Origin: Pelagihabitans sp037969055 | Lineage (GTDB): Bacteria > Bacteroidota > Bacteroidia > Flavobacteriales > Flavobacteriaceae | Length of the DNA stretch: 9,988 nt | Direction: 5' to 3' | NCBI GenBank assembly: GCA_037969055.1 | Contig: JBBKWR010000392.1 | Location: 1 to 9,988 of the forward strand | Shown: in pieces, positions 1 to 7,595 of the stretch | Layout of the letters: each line of letters opens with the position of its first letter | How positions within the stretch are numbered: position 1 is the stretch's first letter | Made by a program: the position numbers and the translations under genes | Notes under the pieces: generated by a model | What the model was told of the DNA's origin: nothing | What the model saw: only the letters and a program-made list of their open reading frames with translations | Database searches by the model: none

Positions 1-842
1 TTCCTAAATGCATCGAGTTGTAGTGAGGATACCAAATACTTAGCATTTTCAATTCCGATAGACCAGACAGTTGTCGCTTTCAAGGCTTCGCTGGGCTCTG
101 CCCTGTCAACAATAATAGCGCTTAGCGCATAGATTCCTAAACCAATCCCGGATTCTAATTCGTTTTTTTTATAGGCATCAACAAGGTTGCTACTGGTATT
201 TTGTAGGTCGGAATTCACGCCATATGGCATGATATTTTGAATGCCATCCAAAACAGTTACCTGAACGTCGATACTGCTATTATTGATAAGCGTAGATTTT
301 TTCACAAAGCCGTATAAGCTACTTGAATTCCAATGGTATCTGAAAGTAAGGCCTAGGTCTTGATTGATCTCTTCAAAAATGACCTTATTGCCATAGCTGT
401 TTTTATACAAGTTTCGATCAATCTTGTATAGGCCGGAATACCTATCTGAAAAAGGCTCCCACAAATAGGTTTTGTCAGGGGAGTGGATATGCAGAATGGT
501 TTTACTTCCCGTAAGATGCGCTGATTCCGTAATTTTATCATCTGTGCAATACGGGAATAACGGGGACTCCGAATTTTTTCTTCCGGCCGATAATCCGCCA
601 TTGCTAGAAATAAACATCCAATGGTTTGAATCGCTCACAATGCTCATGAAGAATGGTCTCATGGCATCACAGTTCGAAATTTTGTAATAGTTTTCGTTAT
701 CCAAAACCATTAATTCGCCCTTAACATCTTCCGCCGCTATCGAAACTTTTTGATTTCCTACGTAAAGTGAATTATTTTGCATTTTTTTCTTTGCAACCAC
801 ATGGGAACTAGGTGGTTTAATTAATGTTGGACTAAATTTCAT
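1..842 (-). CDS. GH94/GH149-like carbohydrate phosphorylase, N-terminal part (runs off left edge)
   Basis: An open frame runs without a stop from an ATG at 842 to the left edge, giving 280 codons of a longer protein. It begins MKFSPTLIKPPSSH. There is no signal peptide or membrane segment, so the product is probably cytoplasmic. Visible segments include MRPFFMSIVSDSNHWMFIS (about residues 61-79), NGGLSAGRKN (81-90), LDGIQNIMPYGV (about 199-210) and DRAEPSEALKATTVWS (about 247-262). The aromatic-rich beta pattern and the LDG-x-x-N-x-x-PYGV piece resemble the N-terminal sandwich domain of GH94-type phosphorylases. The related GH149 family contains beta-1,3-glucan phosphorylases and would suit the neighbouring laminarinase, but this is inference because the catalytic (alpha/alpha)6 barrel lies outside the window. 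The gene lies 318 bases downstream of the regulator on the same strand, so it may have its own promoter. An in-frame stop at 942-944 limits any upstream extension. Coding status is fairly sure; family is moderately sure; substrate is a guess. Confidence 0.7.
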   Translation of the reverse strand, partial: MKFSPTLIKPPSSHVVAKKKMQNNSLYVGNQKVSIAAEDVKGELMVLDNENYYKISNCDAMRPFFMSIVSDSNHWMFISSNGGLSAGRKNSESPLFPYCTDDKITESAHLTGSKTILHIHSPDKTYLWEPFSDRYSGLYKIDRNLYKNSYGNKVIFEEINQDLGLTFRYHWNSSSLYGFVKKSTLINNSSIDVQVTVLDGIQNIMPYGVNSDLQNTSSNLVDAYKKNELESGIGLGIYALSAIIVDRAEPSEALKATTVWSIGIENAKYLVSSLQLDAFR

Positions 843-1160
843 CAAGCTGTTTTTACTGGCTATATAAATAAGCGCCTTATTATGTTGAACTAAACTAAAA
901 CTTGAAAAAATCCTACTTGAAAGCCATGACGGGTCAAAATTTTATAAAGCTGATAAACATATCATCAAAAATTTAGAATTCCATATAATTCACCAATACA
1001 AAAAGCATACAGCACTATAATCGCACGGAGGTTTTAGTATTCTTGTGCCACTATATTTGGCTTTCTAAGATATTAAGGAACTAAAGTAATGCCCTATGTT
1101 GTAACAAAAATTAGATATGTATAGGTAATGTAGGGTTAAAAGCTGCATCTGTTAAGGCGC
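843..1160. other. Intergenic region between regulator and phosphorylase-like gene
   Basis: These 318 AT-rich bases contain no convincing gene. No strong hairpin followed by a T-run was found after the regulator stop codon, so no terminator is called. The minus strand has several imperfect Bacteroidetes-like -7 elements, the best of which is listed separately. A 10-base word, TACATTACCT on the minus strand at 1123-1132, recurs on the plus strand in the divergent control region at 4172-4181. Confidence 0.6.
966..996 (-). promoter_or_regulatory. Candidate Bacteroidetes-type promoter for the phosphorylase-like gene
   Basis: On the minus strand a TTG (994-996) is followed after 18 bases by TAAATTTTTG (966-975). 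The Bacteroidetes housekeeping consensus is TTG near -33 and TAnnTTTG near -7, so this is a near match with extra T residues. It would give a leader of roughly 110 bases before the ATG at 842. AT-rich sequence produces such matches by chance. Confidence 0.25.
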
Positions 1161-3971
1161 CTATAGTTCAATAATGTAGGTTACCAGATTTTCTTCATGC
1201 GATAAAGCCATTTTTTTTCGAAGTCTATAGCGTTTAATTTCAACACTTCTTGGTGAAATGTTCAGTAAAGGGGCAATCTCTTTAGAAGATAAATTTAGTC
1301 TCAAATAGGCACATAGCTTTAAATCATTCGGTGACAAGGTAGGATGTAAAGATTTTAAATTCTTTAGAAATTCACTATCGGCATTGTTAAATGCTTCTTG
1401 AAAGAACTCCCAATCATCATTCTGCTTTAAACTTTTTTCTATAATATTGACCACTGGTCTCACAAGGTTCTTATCTGGCAGGCTATTGAGTTTGTCCTTT
1501 ATCGTGGTCAATAGCTCATTTTTCCGTATTATACTCATTGTTGAGGTTGCCAATTCCTTACTTTTGGTCTTAAAATCCAGTTGCAATTTCTCATTTTTAA
1601 TTCTGCTAATTTTCTGCTCATTTTGAACTTTTGTCAGCGCCAGTTCTCGGTTGTTCTTTTCAACTAGCTTTTGCCGTTGTTTGCTATAATATCTTTTATA
1701 TACATTATGCATTAACAATGAGAACAGCAAGAAACCCAATACATAAATCGTTATCAATAAATTAGAAATGTACCATGGTTTCGCTATGTTAAAGGAATAT
1801 GAAGCGGTATTATCGGAAATTCGATCTCCAAGTTTTGCCCTTACTTCAAAGAGGTAATCGCCATAGGGCAAGTTTTCGAATAACTCAGTCGAAATTGGAG
1901 ACCATTCGCTCCATTGATTATATATACCGGCCAACCGATACTGATACATAGCCTCTAAATACGCATTATATTCGGGTACGTAAAAAGAAATTTCAATGGT
2001 ATTTTCATCACTTTTAAAATTACCTTCTATATTTTTATCCAATAACTGTGATTTGTTATTACCGGTCCTTTTGCCATTAATAATATCGCTGATATTGACG
2101 TTAAACTTTTTAATATTTAACTTATCAATATCCATTGTAGAGTACCCGGAATAGTTTCCCAAGAGGTAAACGTTGTCGCGCAAGTGTAAAATATTCTCAT
2201 AGCCTCCCAATTCGTTTCTGAGGTCAGACCTTATGGGTATATTTTTAATTTTCGGGATATTGGACAATCCGCCTGGTGCTAAGTAACTTATATAGGAACT
2301 CGAGAACCCCCACAAATTATTGGTCATTTTGTCAAGGAGCAGTGTGCCGGAAATAAAGTCATCGGTCTCCGGGTACAGCCTACTAAGAATACTGTCTTTT
2401 TTAAATTTCCCTTCTGACTTGTCATACTTTAAAACGCCTTCTTTGTAAGAGTATAATAGTTCATCATTATATTTAATGATGAATGAATTGGCCCCTTTGA
2501 TCAATGAATCAATAGATACCTGCACAGCTTCGGTATAACTGGTGTCCACCTTTACTTTGAAAATACCTTTATACTCATGATTTATATAAATTTCATTCTC
2601 GGGCATTTCTACGAAGTGACGTGAAGAATTATTAAAATTTTTAATTTTGTTCCTTATCTTCCAGTTATTGTTCTTCTTTTCAAGTATGTATAGGCCATCA
2701 TAATTTCCTTGAAGTAATAATTTCTTATCAATTAAAGGTTTAATATCCCAGGTGCCCTGGAAGTTTGAAATCTTTTTGGCGGTATTGCCATTTATGGTAA
2801 ATGTTCCAGAATCATGACCGCAGAATAAGGTTTGATCAAATTCTTTTAAACACCAAACCTGTCCTTGGGTACCCTTGACTAAGGTAAAATCATCATTACT
2901 TTGCAGATTTCTATAAAAAAGACCTTGATTGGAGCCCAAATAAAGATTGCCCTGAAATACGGCTGACGCATATACGCTGCCAATTCTTCCATCGAAATCG
3001 TTATACACTTTAAAGGGGGAGTCCAAATTTACATTGCTCACCCCATTATCGAGGCCTAACCAAATATTGCTATCAAGATCTTCAAAAAGTGACAAAACCG
3101 TATTATTCAACAACCCATGCCCCTTATCTATTTGAAATTGGAAATCACCATTACTGTTTAAGTAAATAAGACCATTGGATATGGTTCCTAGTATAAAACC
3201 TTGATTTTTAATTTGAAGGCTATTGTATACGCTGACGGAAGACACCAATTCACTAGAGCTGTGTTTCCATTTTTTTAGGAATGTACCGTCAAATTCATAA
3301 AAACCATCATCCCTGGTCTGAATAAGTAAACGATCATTCTTGGTGAATATATTAACAATCACATTTTCCTTCACTAGCTTATTGTCCGTAATAAGAACAT
3401 CCTTACCATTTTCAATCTTATATATACCGTCATTAAGGCGCTGAAAGAAAACACTGTTACCTACCTTGTAGATTTTGCTGATCTTGCCATTAGAGGCAAT
3501 AATTTCTACCGAATTACGGTCGACATTGTAAATGTAAATACGGTCTAATGATTGAAACAAGATCGAATCGTCTATGCTCATTATATTCCAAAATTCTTCA
3601 TCATCAATTAATTGTATATCAAGCAGTGTTGTTAACGAAGTATAGTGTAAAACACCGTAATTATCTTTTTCCCAATACCCAAAATCCATGTAACATCCGG
3701 TGTAAATCCTGTCTGCAACAACTGCTACACATCTCATAATGGTCTCATTGGCCGTGGGGTACAATTTCCAAGCATTTCCATTATACTCTAGCAAACCGTT
3801 GCTATTGGCCACATATATAAGTTTATCAGGAGATTGTGAGATGGACCAATTTTGATTCTCAGCTTGATAATCTGTTGGCGAATAATTTCTAATAGGGGGT
3901 AGCTCTTGCGCCAAGATCATGGAGCAAGAAAAAAAGAATAACTGGAGAACAAATACACTCTTATTTTTCAC
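1161..3971 (-). CDS. Membrane-spanning propeller / triple-tyrosine / LuxR-type transcriptional regulator
   Basis: This 936-residue protein is probably a one-component sensor-regulator that reads a periplasmic ligand and binds DNA in the cytoplasm. It starts with a signal-like hydrophobic segment (1-22, ending SMILAQ). A long beta-rich region (about 40-640) contains repeated propeller-type units such as YVANSNGLLEYNGNAW and SLFEDLDSNIWLGLDNGV. A triple-tyrosine-like Ig fold follows (about 655-725: YQYRLAGIYNQWSEWSP, NLPYGDYLFEVRA). Next come one membrane helix (about 731-755), a charged coiled-coil stretch (about 760-830) and a C-terminal LuxR/GerE-type helix-turn-helix (about 875-930: SPNDLKLCAYLRLNLSSKEI, then LLNISPRSVEIKRYRLRKKM). 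No histidine kinase or receiver domain is present, unlike the hybrid two-component regulators of many gut Bacteroides loci. It is transcribed away from the glycanase operon and shares the 490-base control region with it, so it probably regulates that operon. The architecture is clear; the ligand is unknown. Confidence 0.93.
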   Translation of the reverse strand: MKNKSVFVLQLFFFSCSMILAQELPPIRNYSPTDYQAENQNWSISQSPDKLIYVANSNGLLEYNGNAWKLYPTANETIMRCVAVVADRIYTGCYMDFGYWEKDNYGVLHYTSLTTLLDIQLIDDEEFWNIMSIDDSILFQSLDRIYIYNVDRNSVEIIASNGKISKIYKVGNSVFFQRLNDGIYKIENGKDVLITDNKLVKENVIVNIFTKNDRLLIQTRDDGFYEFDGTFLKKWKHSSSELVSSVSVYNSLQIKNQGFILGTISNGLIYLNSNGDFQFQIDKGHGLLNNTVLSLFEDLDSNIWLGLDNGVSNVNLDSPFKVYNDFDGRIGSVYASAVFQGNLYLGSNQGLFYRNLQSNDDFTLVKGTQGQVWCLKEFDQTLFCGHDSGTFTINGNTAKKISNFQGTWDIKPLIDKKLLLQGNYDGLYILEKKNNNWKIRNKIKNFNNSSRHFVEMPENEIYINHEYKGIFKVKVDTSYTEAVQVSIDSLIKGANSFIIKYNDELLYSYKEGVLKYDKSEGKFKKDSILSRLYPETDDFISGTLLLDKMTNNLWGFSSSYISYLAPGGLSNIPKIKNIPIRSDLRNELGGYENILHLRDNVYLLGNYSGYSTMDIDKLNIKKFNVNISDIINGKRTGNNKSQLLDKNIEGNFKSDENTIEISFYVPEYNAYLEAMYQYRLAGIYNQWSEWSPISTELFENLPYGDYLFEVRAKLGDRISDNTASYSFNIAKPWYISNLLITIYVLGFLLFSLLMHNVYKRYYSKQRQKLVEKNNRELALTKVQNEQKISRIKNEKLQLDFKTKSKELATSTMSIIRKNELLTTIKDKLNSLPDKNLVRPVVNIIEKSLKQNDDWEFFQEAFNNADSEFLKNLKSLHPTLSPNDLKLCAYLRLNLSSKEIAPLLNISPRSVEIKRYRLRKKMALSHEENLVTYIIEL

Positions 3972-4198
3972 GATTAGTTTGGTTCAATATTAAGAAAGAT
4001 AGTGCAAATAAGTAAATTATATATCGATTTGTAATTGAAATATTATGGCATAAACTTTAATATTTTAGGCGTGTGCGATTGACAATTATAGACTTCCAAT
4101 ATTTGAACTTATGCCTACCTGGCAAGTCCAACCAATACCATACTGATCTAATTCCTCTGAAAATTCACCTATACATTACCTCAACTTAATTTATAAGC

Positions 4199-4211
4199 AC
4201 CTACAACAATT
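4199..4211. repeat. 13-base direct repeat, copy 1 (possible operator half)
   Basis: ACCTACAACAATT occurs here and again, identically, at 4366-4378, starting 167 bases apart in the same orientation. Both copies lie in the divergent control region. A TACATTA word precedes each copy, starting 27 bases before this one and 16 bases before the other. A regulator-binding role is inference. Confidence 0.5.
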
Positions 4212-4365
4212 GGTTAAAATTAATATACCATAAATGAGTTTAAAATACAGGAAAAATGGGATAAACCAACGATATTCATTAATATAAGATGCTTTATCTG
4301 CTTATGTATGCAATTTGTATAGGTTCTTTCTGCGAATTTCTCAATTTCATACATTATGTTTACCA

Positions 4366-4378
4366 ACCTACAACAATT
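4366..4378. repeat. 13-base direct repeat, copy 2 (possible operator half)
   Basis: This is the second perfect copy of ACCTACAACAATT. It ends 83 bases before the ATG of the GH/barrel gene, a plausible place for an activator site. The flanks of the two copies differ, so this looks like a short conserved word and not part of a longer duplication. Confidence 0.5.
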
Positions 4379-4461
4379 TTATATGCCCATGTCCCTTGGG
4401 TAAACAAATACGATGATGTATCTATAAATTTCGATGACTCACCTAAAAAAATAAGAGTACA

Positions 4462-7400
4462 ATGCAAAACAATTTTCTAAACGCGATGCTTTTCATCTGT
4501 ACAATTGGGGTATTTGCCCAAGCTGATCAAGTTTCGGTATTGCAGCAAGATCAAGGGATGAAATTGGTGGTCAATGGTGAGGATTTTATAATCAACGGAA
4601 TGAACTGGGATTATTTTCCAATTGGCACCAATTTTTCTTACAGTTTATGGAAACAACCTGATGACATTATTAAGGCAGCACTTGATGCCGAAATGGGTCT
4701 GCTAAAAAACATGGGCGTAAATGCGGTAAGACAATACACCGGTATACCGCCAAAATGGATCACATACATTTATAAAAATTATGGCATCCATACCATGCTA
4801 AATCATTCATTTGGTCGCTATGGTCTTACCATAAATGGTACTTGGGTTCCCAATACCGAATATTCAGACCAGGCTACCCGCGAATTGCTCTTGTCTGAAG
4901 CAACAAAAATGGTTGAACAATATAAGGATACTCCTGGATTGTTGCTGTTTTTGTTAGGAAATGAAAACAATTACGGATTATTCTGGGATGGTGCCGAAAC
5001 AGAGGATATACCCTTACAAGATAGAAAATCCACGATTAGGGCGCGCAGTATGTATAAGCTTTTTAACGAGGCCATCCTTGCGATGAAAGCTGTTGACAGT
5101 TCGCATCCTATGGCTATTTGCAATGGAGATTTGTTATTTATAGACATTATAGCAGAAGAATGTAAAGACATTGACATTTTGGGCGCGAACATGTATCGTG
5201 GTGTGAATTTTACAGATGCATTCCAAACAGTTAAAGACAAGATAAATAAGCCATTTATGCTCACAGAATTTGGGGCAGATGCATTTAATGCCCTTGAAAA
5301 TGCCGAAGACCAAAAATCCCAAGCCTTCTATATGGTGAATAACTGGAAAGATATTTATGGGAATGCTGCTGGTCTGGGAAAGGCTGGAAATGCTATCGGT
5401 GGTTTCACATTTCAGTTTAGCGATGGTTGGTGGAAATTTGGCCAAACTAAAAATCTAGACGTACATGATAACAATGCCTCTTGGTCTAATGGTGGTTATT
5501 ATTTAGATCTAGAAGGAAGTGAGAATAACATGAACGAAGAATGGTTTGGTATATGTGCCAAAGGCCCGACCAATGAAAGAGGTCTTTACGACCTTTATCC
5601 TCGTGCCGCATACTATGCGTTAAAAGAAGCACACCAATTAAATCCTTATAGTGATGGTGTCACCCTCGAATTTGTAGAAACCCATTTTGATAATATACAA
5701 CTTACAGATGCCGTTTTACGGGCACGTGGAGATAAAGCTGCCTTAGGGGACGAAAGCAACAACAAAATTCGAATCAGCAACTTAAGGGCAGAATTTACGA
5801 CGTTCAACACGGGAGGTAATTTAATTACTACACCAGATGAGGCAAACCCTGATGATAGGGTTTTTCCGGATGAGCTTGGTTTCGATCATATGCAATCCTA
5901 CTATATTGGGGTCGAAGGTAACCCATCGTCAAATATGCGAGCCAATGTAAATGTTAATATCCTGGGAAATGTAGCGGACAATCCCATTGATGAAATATTT
6001 TATGAAAATAGAGGGCGATCAAACGCGGTAAATACCGATGATGGGAATTTGACCCTTGCTGACCTAAATCGTGTTCAAATTTACAATGCAGAATATACAT
6101 GGAACGCCAAAGATTTCGACCTAAGGGGCTTTTATCGGACCGGGCATTACCATTGGGGTTATGAAGGCGATTTTTTTGGTTTATATCCTGAATCAAACTA
6201 TGGCCCGAACCTAGATATTTATAATGGTGAAATTAGTGGTTTTGAGTTTGATGGTAAAAAAACACTCAAAGGATTGAAGGCGGCTTTTGGGCCGCAACTT
6301 TGGTGGGGAGCCAACCCAGCATTCTTATTAAAGTACAGCAGAAAAATAGGTAAGTTTGATGTTACCGGTGTGTACCATGAAGATATAGATGATGTAGGGG
6401 AGGCCGTTACTTCTATTGCCATACCCTTACCGAAAACGCGCAGGGCCACTGTTCACATTAAAAGAAAAATTGGAAATCTTGGCCTTGAGGTTGGGGGTAT
6501 GTGGGGAGGCCAGCCCTTAAATGGTAGATCGTTTCAAATTGCAGTCGGTGAATCTGGAAATTATATTATTTATAATGATGAAATCAATACCAAAGACAAT
6601 TGGGGGGGTAAGGCTAAAATAACTTATTCCAAGGGTAGATTTAACTGGTATGCGCAAGGAGCTGCCATGGGATTGGTTGCGAATGGCGGGGCGGATCAAA
6701 CGCAAACGTTTACTGGCTGGAGACTTAAAGATAGCGGAAGCGGTAATCAAACCAATATTCTTTCAGGTTTTACCTATAGCATAGGAAATATTCAAATCGC
6801 CCCTAACTTTTTATGGCAAAAACCCATTGTCGGGGCGATGCCCAATGATGTACAAGCTCCCGGCAGGCTTAGAAATATTCAAGATGACCCTTTCGCGGTA
6901 AGAGCAAATAGAGAAACAGTAGCTGGAGAACTTCTGCTCACTTTCGATCCTACCCCAGGAACATGGATGTATGAATGGGATAATGACAGAGCTGAAGATG
7001 CTAAGTTGGCGGTAAGCACGGGTTTTGTTTTTCGTCATCATCCAACCGCTCAAGATGCAGCAATTGGCTTTTTAGCCAATCGTACGGCCTTTGCCTTCCC
7101 TAATTCAGCTCCTGCCCAAGACTTATGGGAAACCAATACGCGTATCGTATCCAAAGTAAGTCCAAATTTAGGTTTGATCGCTAACCTTTATTTTGGTAAT
7201 GCGCAATCCAACGGTAGTGATGAAAGGTTGATTGAACGTTTTGGGGGTGATATTAGGGTTATTTATAATAAAATAAAAGTAGTGCATTCCTTTAAGGTCA
7301 ATGACTGGGGACCATTCGATTATCATCGAGATTTCAACCTAACCTATCCGGTACAGTTAATGTTAGACCTATCCACCACCCTTGGTAAACCAGATTGGTT

Positions 7401-7584
7401 TGTTTTACCGAATACAAAAATTGGAATACGCGGCACTTGGCGTTCCCTTAATCAATACTCACCAAGATACAGCCCTAATGAGGCCCTACCGTTTGCCTCT
7501 GCACCAATCATCAGTCCTGTTGGATTTGGCAATGGTAATGAATGGGAAATTAGGACGTACATACATATCAATATCGGTAAATAA
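4462..7584 (+). CDS. Secreted clan GH-A glycoside hydrolase (GH2-like TIM barrel) fused to a putative outer-membrane beta-barrel
   Basis: The protein has 1040 residues. The ATG at 4462 is the first possible start after an in-frame stop at 4444-4446. An export signal ends near FAQ-ADQ (about 20), though its N-region has no Lys or Arg. Residues about 30-395 look like a retaining TIM-barrel hydrolase: INGMNWDYFP near the start, GNENN with probable acid/base E168, GANMYRG, and LTEFGADAF with probable nucleophile E269. The EFGADA motif and layout resemble the GH2 C-terminal domain; GH72-like or another clan GH-A family is possible. From about 480 to the end the sequence changes to alternating aromatic and polar beta-strands with short repeated turns (RKIGKFD, RKIGNLG, SKGRFNW, SIGNIQI) and a final strand EIRTYIHINIGK, as expected of an outer-membrane beta-barrel. 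It is the first gene of the operon. Enzyme class is fairly sure, barrel likely, substrate and family unsettled. Confidence 0.85.
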   Translation: MQNNFLNAMLFICTIGVFAQADQVSVLQQDQGMKLVVNGEDFIINGMNWDYFPIGTNFSYSLWKQPDDIIKAALDAEMGLLKNMGVNAVRQYTGIPPKWITYIYKNYGIHTMLNHSFGRYGLTINGTWVPNTEYSDQATRELLLSEATKMVEQYKDTPGLLLFLLGNENNYGLFWDGAETEDIPLQDRKSTIRARSMYKLFNEAILAMKAVDSSHPMAICNGDLLFIDIIAEECKDIDILGANMYRGVNFTDAFQTVKDKINKPFMLTEFGADAFNALENAEDQKSQAFYMVNNWKDIYGNAAGLGKAGNAIGGFTFQFSDGWWKFGQTKNLDVHDNNASWSNGGYYLDLEGSENNMNEEWFGICAKGPTNERGLYDLYPRAAYYALKEAHQLNPYSDGVTLEFVETHFDNIQLTDAVLRARGDKAALGDESNNKIRISNLRAEFTTFNTGGNLITTPDEANPDDRVFPDELGFDHMQSYYIGVEGNPSSNMRANVNVNILGNVADNPIDEIFYENRGRSNAVNTDDGNLTLADLNRVQIYNAEYTWNAKDFDLRGFYRTGHYHWGYEGDFFGLYPESNYGPNLDIYNGEISGFEFDGKKTLKGLKAAFGPQLWWGANPAFLLKYSRKIGKFDVTGVYHEDIDDVGEAVTSIAIPLPKTRRATVHIKRKIGNLGLEVGGMWGGQPLNGRSFQIAVGESGNYIIYNDEINTKDNWGGKAKITYSKGRFNWYAQGAAMGLVANGGADQTQTFTGWRLKDSGSGNQTNILSGFTYSIGNIQIAPNFLWQKPIVGAMPNDVQAPGRLRNIQDDPFAVRANRETVAGELLLTFDPTPGTWMYEWDNDRAEDAKLAVSTGFVFRHHPTAQDAAIGFLANRTAFAFPNSAPAQDLWETNTRIVSKVSPNLGLIANLYFGNAQSNGSDERLIERFGGDIRVIYNKIKVVHSFKVNDWGPFDYHRDFNLTYPVQLMLDLSTTLGKPDWFVLPNTKIGIRGTWRSLNQYSPRYSPNEALPFASAPIISPVGFGNGNEWEIRTYIHINIGK

Positions 7585-7595
7585 AAAATTGAGGA

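Larger units (their letters stand above)
3972..4461. promoter_or_regulatory. Divergent control region between regulator and glycan operon
   Basis: These 490 AT-rich bases separate the minus-strand regulator from the plus-strand operon and should hold both promoters. No perfect TTG/TAnnTTTG pair was found. Near matches on the plus strand are TTG at 4079-4081 with AATATTTG at 4098-4105, and TAAATTTC at 4425-4432 close to the operon start. The region holds a perfect 13-base direct repeat (4199-4211 and 4366-4378) and a TACATTACCT word shared with the region upstream of the phosphorylase-like gene. A 63-codon open frame at 4289-4480 overlaps the start of the next gene and is not considered real. 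Confidence 0.6.

Noticed and set aside
353..601. 82-codon minus-strand open frame
   Set aside because: It lies inside the partial phosphorylase-like gene in a different frame on the same strand and lacks domain features; the long open frame explains the region better.
472..687. 71-codon plus-strand open frame
   Set aside because: It is antisense to the partial phosphorylase-like gene, with no protein-like pattern.
1133..1160. GGCGCC palindrome next to the regulator stop as part of a terminator
   Set aside because: The perfect stem is only three pairs with no loop and no following T-run on the minus strand.
1161..3971. Regulator as a hybrid two-component histidine kinase
   Set aside because: After the membrane helix there is only a coiled coil and a LuxR-type HTH; no kinase H-box, ATPase or receiver motifs are present.
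4079..4105. TTGACA plus AATATTTG as an operon promoter
   Set aside because: The TTG-to-AATATTTG gap is 16 bases and the -7 element is imperfect, so it is mentioned only as a near match in the control region.
4289..4480. 63-codon plus-strand open frame in the divergent region (MLYLLMYAICIGSF...)
   Set aside because: It overlaps the start of the GH/barrel gene in another frame, has no recognisable domain and covers one copy of the direct repeat. Its hydrophobic N-terminus is easily produced by AT-rich DNA.
5134..5445. 103-codon minus-strand open frame, with other antisense frames between 4971 and 7053
   Set aside because: All are antisense to the GH/barrel gene and show no domain, signal or start context.
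7591..7594. GAGG as a Shine-Dalgarno site for the binding lipoprotein
   Set aside because: Only one base separates it from the ATG, too close for normal pairing, and Bacteroidetes seldom depend on such sites.
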